Source: Varroa destructor
Taxonomy: Eukaryota; Arthropoda; Arachnida; Mesostigmata; Varroidae
Length of the DNA stretch: 64,000 nucleotides
Assembly: GCF_002443255.2 (NCBI RefSeq)
Contig: NW_019211454.1
Coordinates: 67,471,282 to 67,535,281 of the forward strand
Direction: 5' to 3'
The notes under the pieces were generated by a model. That model was given only the letters and a program-made list of their open reading frames with translations. It did no database searches and was not told where the DNA came from. The translations under genes were made by a program, and so were the position numbers. Each line of letters opens with the position of its first letter. The first letter of the stretch is position 1. Below are positions 1 through 12,857 of this stretch, piece after piece.

Positions 1-740
1 GGGTGGAAAAATGTTGACTTTATAACAGCATCATCGATAGCAGCAGGCAGCAGACAAATGGCCGCTTCACTCATTATATGAAGGAACGAACGAACAGTTC
101 CACCGAACTTCCATACGTTCATTGGCAAAGTTTATTCGATCAGTCTTGTAAATATAGGGGTAACAGTGCCCTCGTAACAATTACGAGCTTGACTATGTAC
201 AACCTACGCGATCCTTGCATAGAAACAGGCAGATCGATAGGTGGAAATCCTGTGCTTACGATGTGTTTTGTTTATATAATACGCGCATGCACCATTGTTA
301 CCGGAGTCGCAACAAATATGTCAGAAGTACGTTGTTGTGTGTATTGCTATGATTGTCAGCGCAAAAAGGCCGCGACGACGAACGCCAGCGACAAATAACG
401 ACTTCATTATTCGATTCTTGACCGCGTTCGGTATGATGTTGCTGCCGGTGGATTTTGCTGGCTCTCTCTTTTCGTTTGCTGTCAATAGTCAATGACAGAG
501 GCAAGCGGTCGTCCACCACTTCATAAAAAGCTCCTAGTCGTTGCTGGGTGCCAAATACCGCCCGCGGTTCAGGATTTACTATCTGTCAAGGATGCACCGC
601 CAGCCACATAGCCCAGTCGATCGTCCGAACGCTGTTACTGCAGCTGCACTAGCAGAAATAGTACCGTACGAGAAGTCAGTCTTGCCAGTCAAAACCAAAT
701 TGGGAAAGGGCTGTGCGTAAAAACCGACGTGCATCGACGG

Positions 741-746
741 TGACGA

Positions 747-778
<32 letters not shown>

Positions 779-783
779 ACGAC
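741..783 (+). repeat. GGC/GAC trinucleotide run
   Basis: GGC units pass into GAC units in phase. The apparent Arg- or Ser-rich frames across it are repeat artefacts. Confidence 0.9.
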
Positions 784-2145
784 TCGCGTACGTATGCGCC
801 GCGAACCGAGCGGTTAGACACACGACAAAGTCACACAAGAAAAAAAGAGACAAGCTAAAATGAACATCATTATTAACATCATGAAACACTAACATCGCGC
901 TCGAACACAGACGGATAGCGGCTACAAAGAAAAGAAGGAAGGGCGTTTTCGTTATAGTCTATCGCTCAGTTTGATTTGAATTGAAATATCTATTCAGCTT
1001 TATACGCATCCATGTATAAATAAACAGGAATTAATTCGAAAGAAGGGGAGAAGGATGCAGCCTAAAAAGATATATTTTGTTGGCGCTTAGAACCATTTGT
1101 GATTATGTTATGAATACAGTGCACGAGAGATCGAGCTCGACCTAACGCAAAACTGACCCGTGTTGACGCTAGAATGATAGTATTTGTTGTGTTTGACATA
1201 ATATCTGCCGTTGGGTTGACGCGGCTGTTACGCGCTTATTCGCTTACTTTGTTCACCCGCATCGCTGCTCCGTTTCATTTGAGCTGAGCCTTGTCCTGAC
1301 GCTGGCCGCAGTAGTCTATGGCCTAGTCGCGCCTACTAAAAGCTACTAACTTATGAGCTGATTGTGTGTCCTCCATGCGTGTTTGTGTGAGTATCTGTAT
1401 GTGTTTGGATGATCGCTAAAGCTATCACTGCTCTGAGCGTTATGACGCTCTGAGAGATGCCAGCGGCAGTGACTCTCAGTGGCTACGAGTGTGATGGGCG
1501 TCATTGATGTATCGCTGCCCATCAGGAGACCTTCTAGCTGTTCGGTGATCTAGGCGGATTGGCGACAGAAGCACCACTGGCAGCGGCGTAGGGTGGAAGG
1601 GGTGGAGGAGAATAGAACAGACGAATATTTATGGCGTGTTTCATCTGGACTACGGCTGCCGCGGAGGCGGATGACTTTATAACTGGTGGAGACTAACTGC
1701 TTCTCTGGCCGTGGTGAAGCAATCGAGTCGCGGTGACGATTTAGAAGCATGGGGCGAATGGGAGGATAGCCATTGATACACACGGGCGAACAGCCTATGC
1801 AGGTCGGTTATGAACGGGCGATATGTTCTTATGGAGCGTTGCACGACTCTATGCTTTAGCATGGACGTTCGACTCTTCCACTGATCAATGCTTTGAGATC
1901 CCTCGGACACAGAAGAGGGCGACAGATGGATCTGAAGCGACCGGATGACTGGGAACGAGAGAGAAGTAATAGCGGAAGAGAAACACAAAAGGAGATCTCG
2001 AATTATCGACGGAAGCCCGCACGTCTAACGCCACGTTACTATGGCGCTAGCTGTGGGCTGACGTTGATCGCTTGATCTGTCGGTGGGCATCATCTCGCTC
2101 TTCGCTGCGCGTATTTCGTTTGCTTACTGTCGAGATTCATGTTGT

Positions 2146-2147
<2 letters not shown>

Positions 2148-2184
<37 letters not shown>
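2148..2184. repeat. (TA)n microsatellite
   Basis: Uninterrupted alternating T and A, about 18 units. Confidence 0.97.
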
Positions 2185-2186
<2 letters not shown>

Positions 2187-2460
2187 TAGATTATTGATGG
2201 TATAGCTACAGCAGTCGTAGGAGATCACCGTCTCGCTGTTGTCATGTTGGTCCACCTCATAGATACAGGCACAGTTGCTTGTCGCAGCACAGCATCCGTC
2301 GCACCAACTAAGTGTCAACCCATCGAACGTACATCAGATCCTGTCAAGGCAAACAAATAAATATAGAGGCTAGAAATGGCACCGACGGCCGTAGGGGTCG
2401 ACTGCACGTTATCCAACGGAAGAGAAAAACGCGGCGAGATTCACGCCAGATGCTCGATAG

Positions 2461-2488
<28 letters not shown>
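2461..2488. repeat. (AT)14 microsatellite
   Basis: Uninterrupted alternating A and T, about 280 bases after the previous TA run. Confidence 0.97.
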
Positions 2489-2491
<3 letters not shown>

Positions 2492-2769
2492 ATTAATCTA
2501 TAATATGTGTAACGCACAGCGAACTATGAGAGCAGCTTGCTTAAAGAACAGCGGCTACCGCGAAACCAAGACATATAAACTGTACCTATATACATATGCA
2601 TTCTGACGTGAGGTTCACCGAAAGATATTGCAAGCTAACAGTTTTCTGCTACCTGAATTTCATTCAGAGAGCAACTGGATAATTCGGACAGTTTTCGCGT
2701 CCGGGTTAAAGCTATTACTAGTAGACTTGTATGGAGAAAGCAGCTTTCTGAACCACGGTTCGAATTTTG

Positions 2770-3096
2770 CCTCCGTTCCGGGTAGTGCGGGGGGCATCCG
2801 TCTGGGGGCGCCACCGACTGGAACGGCGTGCAGGAAACCACGTGTTGGCGGGGGGAGGGTCGCGATCTCGAAGAGGACCTCCCACCGACCGGGCCTTAGT
2901 AAGCCGACCCTCCTCTGCTCGGCACGAGGTCCCTCCTCACACGCTTGTCGACGTCCGAAAGGGGCGCACGTCAGCTCCACTCCTGACCCGGGATCCATGT
3001 GGCAAAAATACACGCCGTAGGTTAAATGCCGCACAGGTCCTTTTCGTTGACACTCTTGGTTGGCAAAAAAAACGAATCCCGCAACAAAAAAAAAAC
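2770..3096 (+). repeat. GC-rich block followed by A-rich runs; possible retroposed fragment
   Basis: About 230 bases of markedly GC- and G-run-rich sequence (2770-3000) sit in ordinary DNA. They are followed by A8 at about 3065-3072 and A10 at about 3087-3096. Open frames of 114 to 130 codons overlap here on both strands, as expected when GC-rich sequence lowers stop frequency. The sequence GGTTCGAATTTT near 2758 loosely resembles a tRNA-derived B box. No target-site duplication was found by eye. Confidence 0.3.
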
Positions 3097-4234
3097 TTAT
3101 GCAAAGGCTAAAATAACGTTCAAGCGAATGTTGTAAATGTTGACTTGGCTTTCCATATGTTCACGGGCTGTTGGTAATTATTATTGCTATGACTAAGGCT
3201 CAATGAAAGTCATAAAATAAGCTCAAAGAAGAAAGGCGAGGGATAGGGACAAATATTGAACGGATGAACAGCGAGGCAGACAATAGGGGAAATTTTAGCT
3301 CGGTCCTTTTTGTTCATGTTGGTTCCTTTAGGGCTCCAGATTTGACCTGAATCTTCGAGCTTCTGCTTTTATACCCTAGAACCTGCTCTATCGGGAAGCG
3401 GCAGTTGTCTCTCTATTGCTCTGCTTGCTCTCCTTCCAACTATTTGGCGTAAAGACTACATTTGTACTGACGTTGTTGTGTGCTTACGGTCGTGGAGAGC
3501 GTTCTCAGCTTCCTTTTTCGTGCTGCGCCCAGATTCTGGACGTTTTCGTCCATACTATCGGCATCTACATCTGTGCTTATATACTAATACTACTACGACG
3601 CATATCTATGTGTATATGTACAAACGTGTGTGCTGAATATGCATATCAGTCCATCCTTTACAACTTCCCTCCATGCCGTGTCGTTATATCAGTGAACAGA
3701 GTAGGTGGTAATCGTTGTTGTTGTCGTTGTTGTCGTTCGAACGGCGTTGTTCGGAAGGGTGGCTGCTGCCTAGAGCGTTAGTTGTTGTTGGAAGTGGCGG
3801 CCTCACCAATCCCACCGCGTCATCATCGAAATGAAGCGCCGCGTTGCTTCTTGTTGTCTTTGTTTTACTTGCTTTGGCTTCTCCCCTCACGAACAATCGA
3901 CAGATCGACTCAAAATTGAATAAAGAGCTACAGTGTCTCCCGTTGTGTAGAATCTGCAGACTATATCCTGATTTGTAATAATCAAGGTGGCAGTAAATGA
4001 GCCTGAGCGTCGATATATATGACATTTTGTCGTCCAGCTTGTGCGTGGTCTCATACGTTCGTATGACGGTCATCTGTATATTGCCGCATAATACTAAGTG
4101 TTTTGGGTGTTTGCCTTGACTGAAGTAGCTCTCGGAACACAACGAATAGTTATAGTTGAAGTAGCAATATTTGTACTGGAAGTGTCAGTGGCAGCATACG
4201 CGAAGGTCGTCTCGGATTCGCGCTCTCGTTGTTT

Positions 4235-4254
4235 GTCTGTCTGTCTGTCTGTCT
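4235..4254 (+). repeat. (GTCT)5 microsatellite
   Basis: Five perfect units, the same motif as the last block of the 49.8 kb array in shifted phase. Confidence 0.9.
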
Positions 4255-4899
4255 TTCTGCGAAGTTTCAGATCTCAATGAGCGCCACCAAGAGCTCCATT
4301 TGTTCGTCGTTGCCACCGTTTGAGGAACATCTCAATTAGACATGAACTATTAACGCACCCACAAGAACAATTCGGAGCAACAGCCGGCAAGGAAAACTAA
4401 TGTCTTAAAAGGTTACTGTTGACGGTATTGTCGCGCTAATTCGAATGCTGCAACAGCCTCTGCCAGTGCCGTTACGCTCAGTGCGGACACCAACGGCACT
4501 AGATAAATCCTACCATCGCCGTCCTGACCGTTGGCAAGAGACAGAGTCTTGCGGTTTGTCATGCAACACCGTCGACAGTCACTTGACGAGCGGTCAGTTT
4601 TATCAAGACCGCAGGGTCAGGGAAATCATTCTGGCAGATTAGCAAGCGGCCGAACGATGAAGCAAGAATCGGCCAGGGAGGGTCTTCCTGGTAGCAAGCA
4701 AGCAAACTGTTATAGTAGTGGCAGTCATTCAATTGTCGCTGCTACTGCCGCTGTTGTTGTTGTTGTTGTTAGTAGCAGTGGTACCGCCTGTCGCCGTTGC
4801 CGCCGCGCGATTTCAAGCGGTAAAAGACTCGGAGGAGCCTCGAGCACCAGTCAAATAGGCACTGGCAACGAAAGATGGGGCCCCCACCGGCCTGACGTA

Positions 4900-4900
<1 letters not shown>

Positions 4901-4934
<34 letters not shown>

Positions 4935-4964
4935 AGCTGACTGACTGACTGACTGACTGACTGA
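4901..4964 (+). repeat. Compound tetranucleotide array: (CTGG)8 CTAG (CTGA)7
   Basis: Two perfect in-phase blocks (4901-4932 and 4937-4964) are joined by a single CTAG unit. Confidence 0.97.
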
Positions 4965-5193
4965 ATGAAGCAACGCGCTCTGGTTGTTGATGATTCCACT
5001 GCCGTTACTCGTTGCCTGGCGCTATCCGAACGCGCGCTTGTGATGATAGTGGTACCGGCGTTGGCTTGCGGCGGCGATCGGTCGTCGCCTGTTTTTGGCC
5101 GCCGGCAGCAGCAGCAGCAACAACAAAAGCACTCGCTGATCGCAGGCAACTCTTGGCCAGCAGGCTCACTGGCCGCTCTTCGCCGCTGCTGCT

Positions 5194-5224
5194 GGCCAGC
5201 AGGCCGGCCGCCGGCCTGCTGGCC
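5194..5224. repeat. Perfect 31-bp GC-rich inverted repeat
   Basis: Arms of 15 bp (5194-5208, GGCCAGCAGGCCGGC, and 5210-5224, its exact reverse complement) flank a single C at 5209. A partial copy of the arm (GGCCAGCAGGC) lies at 5155-5165. Confidence 0.95.
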
Positions 5225-8200
5225 CGTTCATTCTGCTGCCAGTCGGTTGGACTTATGTCTGTGCTCTGACGAATGGCTCTGACTGACTCTGATTTATGAT
5301 CATCGGACGAATGTGCGGAGGCCGTGAGCGAGCGAGCGAATGTGAACCAAGCCACGGCCGCGGGATGAGATAGATACCGCTGCTGCTTCCTATAGTCTGT
5401 GCCGCCTGCCTGCCTCTTTGCTTGCTAGCTGGGTCGTTTGCTTACGTTTAGTTGCTGCCGCTGCTGTTGTTGCTGTCGCCTCTGCAGTTGCCGTCTATCC
5501 ATACCCAGCTCGCTCCCTGCCATTTCCATTGGTGTAGAAGCAGTATTAGCTAGAAGCAATGGTTGTTGACGACACAGTTGTTGTTGTTGTTGGTGCAGTC
5601 GTGATCGCAGCGGCAGCAGCACTACGAGGATGACGTACTGGCGCTGCTGCGGGGATGATCTTCAAGCGATACGCGAATGAAACGGAATGAGCAATAACAG
5701 TGATAACCAACAATTATCTTATGTACAATTCAATAGCCAAATGACATTTACTGGGTTTCTGCTGGTTATGGCGACTCGATGATGCCAGCAACGCGGTCCT
5801 AACTCATGACTACCGAGCACGCCTCTGACGGCAGCAATGGCGGCGGCGGCGGCGGCAGCCGTAACAACAATACGTTGACAACGGCAAACGATATGCAATA
5901 AAATTCGTATAATATCTAAAATAATGTTAACTGTGAAGAACGGAGTAGCTGACGTCTGTGAAATGCGTCGTACCCAATAAGCCTAACATACGAACCGCTG
6001 TCTTCGAATGTGAAGAATAGAAGGGAAACTTAAATTCGAGGTATTACGGCACGATAGTTCTGATAGCGTAATGGGCGATATCATTTTGTAAGAAGAATAG
6101 AAGAGGTTTTTTACTTGAAGCCATAACACGGCAACAACTTAACCGCCCCATGGTACATATATACAGAATTGTCGACGTAATGAAAGTAGAATAAATGGTC
6201 GATCGACTGATCCGTAAATGGTAGGCGTCGATTGGATGAGTGGGTGGGTGGGGATGCAGACGAGAACAGATGGCTACATGTGCTGAGTTAACAAAGCGAC
6301 ACAAAATTATAAAATATGGCTTATTTATATGGGCAAACAGATATGCCTGCTACTCAATTATACCTCCCTGTATGTAGAGACAAGGAAACCTTTGCGAGCG
6401 ATTTACCCCTTCGAACGACGGATCGACACGATCCGAAGCATGGCATCAGGTTGAACGGTCCTACTGTTGCGTAGCCTTTCATCACGACCGGCAAGCTAAG
6501 GCCGAAACCACCTCACATGCGAAAAATAATGGGCGAAAATTCTCGCATCGTCGTCAATCCGTTGGGTCCAAATGAATCAAGGTTGGACAGATAATTTGAC
6601 ATCCTTCGACGCACCGCTGGTATGATCGTATAGTTTTGAATAGCCATGTTGTGCGTTTAGATAAATATTTCCATAGACATGATAGTGCTCTGATCAAATT
6701 GAAGTGACATTAATTTTGAATGGGTGTGACAGACTCATGCTGAAGCCAGAGCACTTATCCGGTCGGCGTTTAGCTATACGCCACTCGACTCAAACAGTAC
6801 AAGAGTTCGAGATGAACGCTCCATATACGACTCTAGAATCCCAGCATAGGTCGAGCGAACTAGCTAGAAGCTCATTTCAATTGTTTCTTTCATACTCGTG
6901 CTCTTCACGAACGACGCAACACGATCTACTGCTACTAGCTGTAATGGTGTTGATAATGTATTGTTGGTGATGATATCGGTGCTGGTAGTCACTTATTTCG
7001 TCTTCTTCTTTCTCTTCGTCGGTTGTTACTCCCGCCGTCCAGCACCACCAATGCCGACCCGCTGCTACGCCTCCCCCTTTTGCGTGAACTAGAGCTGTTA
7101 ACATTGCCGCCGTTGTTGTATGGCGGAGTTGTTGTTTTGTCAGCACGACCATTATTACGGCTGCATCACCACTATAGGAGAGAAACGACAGTCGCTGTAG
7201 TAGCAGAATTATATCCGAGGATTACGATAACGCCGCCCTTCGGCTGCTTTGGCCGAGCGGTCCGGCCTGGAGAAGACACCGACGCCGCCGCCGCCGACAA
7301 CGACCACTCTACTAATAAACGTTGGCAGCTACTGTGACGCTGTGGCAGTTGCGAACAAGCGAACTGTCGACGCGACAGATAAAGCAAAGGATCACCATCG
7401 TTAATGAAGAACGATGAGGAACACTGAGCAATTAAACATGGGACAGAAAAACACATTAGATGTTGCGAAGGCACAAGCAAGGGTCACAGGTCTCAAGCCT
7501 GAATGAATAGAATCGAAAGAAAAGTTCATGAGCGAGAGAGGACGGGATGGGGCGCGGAGTGAACGGAAAAGAGCTGAATTGAAGAAGGAGAGGACGATTA
7601 CTTTTCATAATCGTCATTCTAATGATGACAGAATACGCCGAAGCAAAGGCCCGCGGAGCGGTTCTGCTGGTAGAAGAACCAAAATTGGATGACGCTGTCC
7701 GATAGCGCGAGCGAGCGAGCGTGCGTGTGTCGCACATTACTACGGTTTATAGCCTATGTGATGACGGTACGATACAGGTAGAGGTTGCGCACAGTAGAAA
7801 AGGCCAGCAGCCACCGGCGCAGATCGGTGAGATACGAGAGAGAAAGGGGAGGGCGGGTGAATATGGGACTACGTAGACACCGTTTGCCAGCGTAAATGTT
7901 TATTGTTGTTGTTTGTGTTTGTTTTTGGCGTTTGGTATGCATCGTCCTGGTCCCAGTTCTGATTTGGCTACTGAAAACCGGTAATAGTCGAAGTTGTTGT
8001 TGTTGCCGCCGCCGCCGCCACAGATACCGATGACGATCTCGGTGGGGTGCTGTTAGTGCTTGTTGTAACGATCGATAAAACGTTGTTGATGTATAAAACA
8101 AATGAAAGCTCATAAATAAACAATACTTCTATTGCTATCGGCGTCGGTGAGCCGGGAAATGTATCTACCCTCAGCAAAAAATATATGTAGATAATTCATT

Positions 8201-9112
8201 CCGTCTATGAGCGTTGTCAGTTCATGCTTAGTTAAGAATGGCTGTTTAGCCATATAATGCGGTGCGCATACGGGAAAGCATTTTTTTGGGTTCTGCAGTT
8301 GTTAAATCGTCGTCGACATAATTGCTTTCGTTGCTCTCCCTACATTTCAAAATTGAGGTCGGGAGAGATACAGTCACAGTGTTCTTGATAAAAACTGTTT
8401 GTTGACATTATCGGACATAATAAGAGCTAAAGTTTACTCTGGGGAAAAGAGTCAAGCTATTATAGCAAGCATCAAGATCAGCTATCTTAATATTTTCCTT
8501 ATTATGAGCATGCTACACCCTGTTCGCTCGTGTAGTTAGCTTTTTACGTTGTCGTCCGCTTGTGTGTTCGTTCATTTGCCTTTGATGGAATTAAGGAAAG
8601 TGCGAAAAAGTCACTTTACTATAAGCTATTGTAGGCAGCAAACAAACGAGCATAAAATTGACCAAGAACCGCTGGCGCACCTCGATGCTTCTTTACAATT
8701 CTGTTCAATTTCGTCGTTAATTTTCGTAGCAGACGAAAGCCATCAGCCTCGAATGCAAAACGGGCGAAAATGTACATTTCAGCTGTTTAATTGTGCTGGT
8801 CAGCTATAGACGAGCTAGTCCCGTTACATCATTGCTAATGTCTCAGAGCATAACCACCGTCATCGAACTATTTCTGCTGCTGCTAAGGCAGTTGCAACTG
8901 CCAGCGCTCCCCATGGTCACCCCTGACAAAAGGACGTCTTTATTTGTTCATCAAGTTCTCTATAATTGCTCGGCATGAAGCGGCCAATCGGACACGGTCG
9001 TAGCGTTGACAGCTTGGCAATGCGCTGGACGTTTTTTTTCCGATTTCAGCCGAGGATTCTATTTATTTTCGTCTGAATGTCTACAACACGTTTAGTCTTC
9101 TCATAATAACTC

Positions 9113-9136
9113 TTTTTTTTTTTGGGGGGGGGGGGG
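9113..9136 (+). repeat. T11 G13 homopolymer pair
   Basis: A run of 11 T is followed at once by a run of 13 G. Confidence 0.9.
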
Positions 9137-9980
9137 AGAGGACCAGATACAACGAGGTTTACTTTGAAGATCGCGCCAACCGCTCCATATCAGTTTTTCC
9201 AGCCAGACTCGTTATGCCATTTAAGGTTAAATTTAAAATACATATATATTTAGTTATGGCAGCCGTTGACCGGTCGGATATTCAATGTATATCTGTTCTA
9301 TTCTATTCTCCACCTCATTGCGCTTTTGACCCCGCTTTTTTCTTCTGTTTCTGGGAATTGGTATGACGTGATCACGATTGCTGTCAGCACTTACGACCGA
9401 GAAAAGAGGATGATGGTGTTAAATGGCGGTGCCAATGGGCGATGTCGCTTGACGGTTTTCTTGTGAAGTAGATGGGTTCTCCTATAAGAAGAGTAGTGAC
9501 GAAAAGACCGGGTCGAGGAAGCTGCGTGGGGACGCGCGAACCCGAGAGAAAGATCTCGCCATTGTTGTTGTTGTTGGCGGCGGCTATAATCAGAGCAGCG
9601 ACACTAGCGGTATCAGAGTCGAATAAGAATAGAGAGCAGCATTGCGACAACGACAGCAGTGTATTCCTCGTCATCACCGCCATCATCGCTATTGTTGCTG
9701 TTGTTGCCGCTGTTACTTTTCCTCATCTTGTTCTTTTCACATTTGATTTATGGATTCCCCTGCAGCTACCGTCCCGATGAGGCGTAGCTTGCTGCTACTG
9801 ATGATGATGCTGCTGCGCTGCCGCTACCGCTGAATCATCAATCGCTTCCTCGTCAGCATCATCCTCAACACGATCATTGTCCTCTGTGTGTTTGTCTCTT
9901 TTTCTTCAACTAATGCCGCCCCCCTCGCGTTATTTTCATCTTTCATTTCGTTTTCATCATATTTTTTCTTGTATTACCAT

Positions 9981-10105
9981 CAGCAGCAGCAGCAGCAGCA
10001 GCGGCGACATCGTCGTGGCCATCATCCTCACCGCCATTATCGGTCGTTGCCGTCGTCTTCATCATTTCAATAATCATCATCATCACCACCACCACCACCA
10101 CCACC
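9981..10105 (+). repeat. CAG, CAT and CAC trinucleotide runs
   Basis: A CAG run (9981-10002) is followed by CAT/CAC units (about 10072-10105). A GTAAGG donor-like site follows at 10136, but no reading frame links it in phase to later exons without a stop. Confidence 0.9.
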
Positions 10106-10230
10106 GTGAAGATTATTGCTTCTACACGGTCACTGGTAAGGAATAGGGAGAACGAACGATGCCTCCTATGCCATAGCCTCTACCGCTGTTGTGACCAGTT
10201 CTGAAAGCGATGTCCACGATGTTATGGGCA

Positions 10231-10277
10231 CGATGACGATGACGATGACGATGATGATGGTGACGACGACGATGATA
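10231..10277 (+). repeat. GATGAC repeat
   Basis: GAT and GAC units mixed in one phase. Confidence 0.9.
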
Positions 10278-10372
10278 ATTATCACGCAGTGATGGTCAGT
10301 TCGTCCTCCTGCGTTTTTTTCGTAATTAATTTTTAGTCTTCCTGATTTTCTTTCGTCATCTTCCATCTACAG

Positions 10373-10479
10373 CATAGTTGGAGTGGCCCTGCTGCTGTTT
10401 CCGCAGCAGTCGCCGGAATTAAGCGCCTATGTCGTCGTCGTCGCCATCCGCAAGCGCCAAGCCGTATCACCATTATCGA
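10373..10479 (+). other. Candidate upstream exon (107 bp), possibly 5' UTR or N-terminal coding
   Basis: A long pyrimidine-rich tract ends in CTACAG at 10367-10372, and a near-perfect donor, GTAAGTAAAG, starts at 10480. In the reading frame that would join in phase to the exon at 12885, all 107 bases are open. The encoded peptide (LLLFPQQSPELSAY and so on) is not recognisable as Teashirt. An ATG at 10429 opens a different frame (MSSSSPSASAKPYHHYR) that reaches the donor in phase 0 and so does not fit the acceptor at 12885 without another exon between. The splice signals are good and the coding status is open; it could also be a chance pair of sites. Confidence 0.35.
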
Positions 10480-11757
10480 GTAAGTAAAGAACAACTAGAC
10501 ACCCCCAAGTGTTTGATGCGCATTCCGGCTGCGCGATTGATGGACCTGCTATTCTACCCAACAGAAAAGTCAAGAGAACGGAAAAAATAAAGAGAAGGAT
10601 AAGGAGCAGCGCGTAGGCAGTGACTGAACTTAGCGACGCGTCGTCCCTTCAAACGCATCATTTATTATCATCCTAGCAGGGAAACAGGCGGGCAGCTGAG
10701 CAGGCCACCTTCGTTCGCTCGTTCGTTCGTCCTTTTGCTCGTTCGACCAACGAAACCTTGGAGCGATAGTCCTGGCCGTAGTACTGGTGGAACTGGAGTA
10801 ATGATTCTATTTGCGGCACTTGTTGTTGTTAGCGTAACGCAACCACAGTCATCACTGTCTCTATGATTCGCCTAATCGCGTTAGACGCGTGAACCGTCAC
10901 TTTCAGTTGTCGCCGCTGGATCGTCGATTCGATTTGCCAAATGGTACCGTCAAACTTGTACGTATTACACGTATCGAGAGGGAATGACCAAAGGCCGGTA
11001 GGACAAACGTAATCTGAGCATATTTAAATGAGGTAAAAAATGAGAACAGTCGCAACATTCGTAGCAAGACAGCAGCAACCTTCAGCCGAAGCAGCATCGC
11101 CTCTGAAAGAGCTAACACCATAGAATACGTTACTCACGTTCGGTGTCCAGCGCGGTCCTCGATGAAGATGTCCTTATGGAAATAATGGTATGAAATATAT
11201 ATATATATATTTACAGACATGTTCGCATATGAGCCATAGTGATGATTGACACAACTGCTTAACAATACAAGAGGTAATTTCAGCGGTTTGATAAATTCAC
11301 GAAAACAACAAATGGCCGAGATTATTGCTCGTCTTTGCATTGGTTTCCTTCGCACCCGTGCCAGGTGGTATTGTCAATATATATGCGCATATATAACAGA
11401 AACTCGGAACAAACTATCTTATAAACACGCTGAGACGCCAGCACGGACCGTCACAATTGCATCACAACTTCACCGTTCATTCTGTCATCGGATGCAACAT
11501 GTTCGGAGGGTCGCTGTGTGTTCTGATGATCTTTACGGCTCTCTCCCAGTGACAAACTGCAGCAAATATGAAGCAGCAGTCGATGACGACGACGACGACG
11601 ACGACGATGATCCTTACACAACGGATTGCCGGCTGTCTGTGCCAGCCGATAATAATGATACTATTAACAACAACAAAAACCATAGTAATACCTATTACTG
11701 TTAAATGAAGGGCTCGCTCACGGGGTTTTCTCTCCCTACCTCGCCTTCCCCCTTCCA

Positions 11758-11914
11758 ATGGCTTGCTACAGCTTCGGCTATGGGGAGGGAACGTTCTTAC
11801 CTGGCCGCATGGCCGGACAGGCTTGGGTTTCATTGCTCGGCATAGAACTAGCACTGGCATTGGAACAGACTACGATTGGCGCTGCCAGCAGAGGACCATA
11901 TACAGAAGCTAACA
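11758..11914 (+). other. Weak alternative candidate for an upstream coding segment
   Basis: An ATG at 11758 opens a frame that reaches a GTAAGC donor at 11915 one base into a codon, which is the phase needed by the acceptor at 12885. A C- and T-rich tract ending in CTACAG lies at about 11730-11771. The peptide (MACYSFGYGEGTFLPG and so on) shows no Teashirt similarity that I can recognise. Included because it is one of two phase-compatible pieces found by eye upstream of the main exon. Confidence 0.15.
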
Positions 11915-12319
11915 GTAAGCAGTGTGGCGAGAATAGCTTCCACGATGAAATATGTCCACCGTGCTTTGGTGATTAATCGTTTGCGCGAAGACATTCGAAC
12001 AGAGATGCACGCGGCGCGAAATGAACACCGAGGGGGGAACAGCGACCGCCGCTGCTAGTAGATGCTGCTACACGAGTCGCAGGATAGCTGAGAAACGGGG
12101 AGGCAATAGGACGAACAACCAGTCAGTCGAATAGACATCGTCGTTCCATTGACTCGCCTCATGCTTCGTTCAGCTCAGCCACGATTGTCCGCGTTCTTTT
12201 TCTCTGCTGTCGTTGTATGGCCTGGTCTAGTGGATTGGTTTGGCGGTTAATCGTTCGCTCGGCCTTTTGGTGGGCCGATCCGTGGCGGGCTGGCAGCGTG
12301 CTGCTTGTTCATTCTCTTA

Positions 12320-12346
12320 CCAGCCAGCCAGCCAGCCAGCCAGCCT
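12320..12346 (+). repeat. (CCAG)n microsatellite
   Basis: About six CCAG units in the presumed intron before the Teashirt exon. Confidence 0.9.
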
Positions 12347-12857
12347 CACCTGCTAGCTTACCTGCGATCAGCGGTGATTATTTTCCGTCTTCATCGCCAT
12401 CAACGACAATGCGCTTTTCGATTCTTCAGATAATTTGCAAGTGCATGTAAATGCCACTTTCGTAAACAGTCACGCATATTATCAATTTGGTCCTATGAAA
12501 GACAACGGTGAGATGGCTGGGAACTGGAGCAGGGGAGCAGTAGAAACGCTGTTGTGCACTCTTTCAACGTTTAAGGTCGGACATTACTATAGTAATCCAA
12601 CTGACCGTTGTCGTTAAGTTTAGACAAACAGAGAAAGGAAGAGAGAGAGATGTTGCGTTATTTCTCCTTTGACGACCGCACTCGATTTGCTCCAGCTGCT
12701 ATTGCTCGTGCTAATGTTCTGCAGAATGATAGGGCACAAGCTCCTGAGGAACAGTAGTTTACGTAGCTGTTATTTTATTGATGCGTCCTATTTATCTCTG
12801 AGTTAAGTACACACAAGGATTCACTTTCTACGTTATTAACGTCGTGTGTCGTATGAC

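Larger units (their letters stand above)
1..10372. other. Non-coding flank or intron upstream of the Teashirt exon
   Basis: No open frame here resembles a known protein. Most apparent frames come from simple repeats (GGC/GAC at 741-783, AT at 2148-2184 and 2461-2488, CAG and CAC at 9981-10105). Local GC-rich patches occur at 2770-3000 and 4700-5650. Whether this DNA is a first intron, a promoter region or intergenic cannot be decided without a transcript. Confidence 0.6.

Noticed and set aside
3684..4142. 152-codon minus-strand open frame
   Set aside because: Part of it is translated from GTT/GTC repeats (Asn-Asp runs). No recognisable domain and no splice signals.
10131..10372. Possible intron between the GTAAGG site at 10136 and the acceptor at 10372
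   Set aside because: None of the three frames crosses this junction and then continues into the Teashirt frame without a stop; it could only be an untranslated exon junction.
11246..11704. 152-codon plus-strand open frame ending in Asp and Asn runs
   Set aside because: The Asp run is the GAC repeat near 11580-11611. The rest has no recognisable similarity and does not join in phase to the Teashirt exon.
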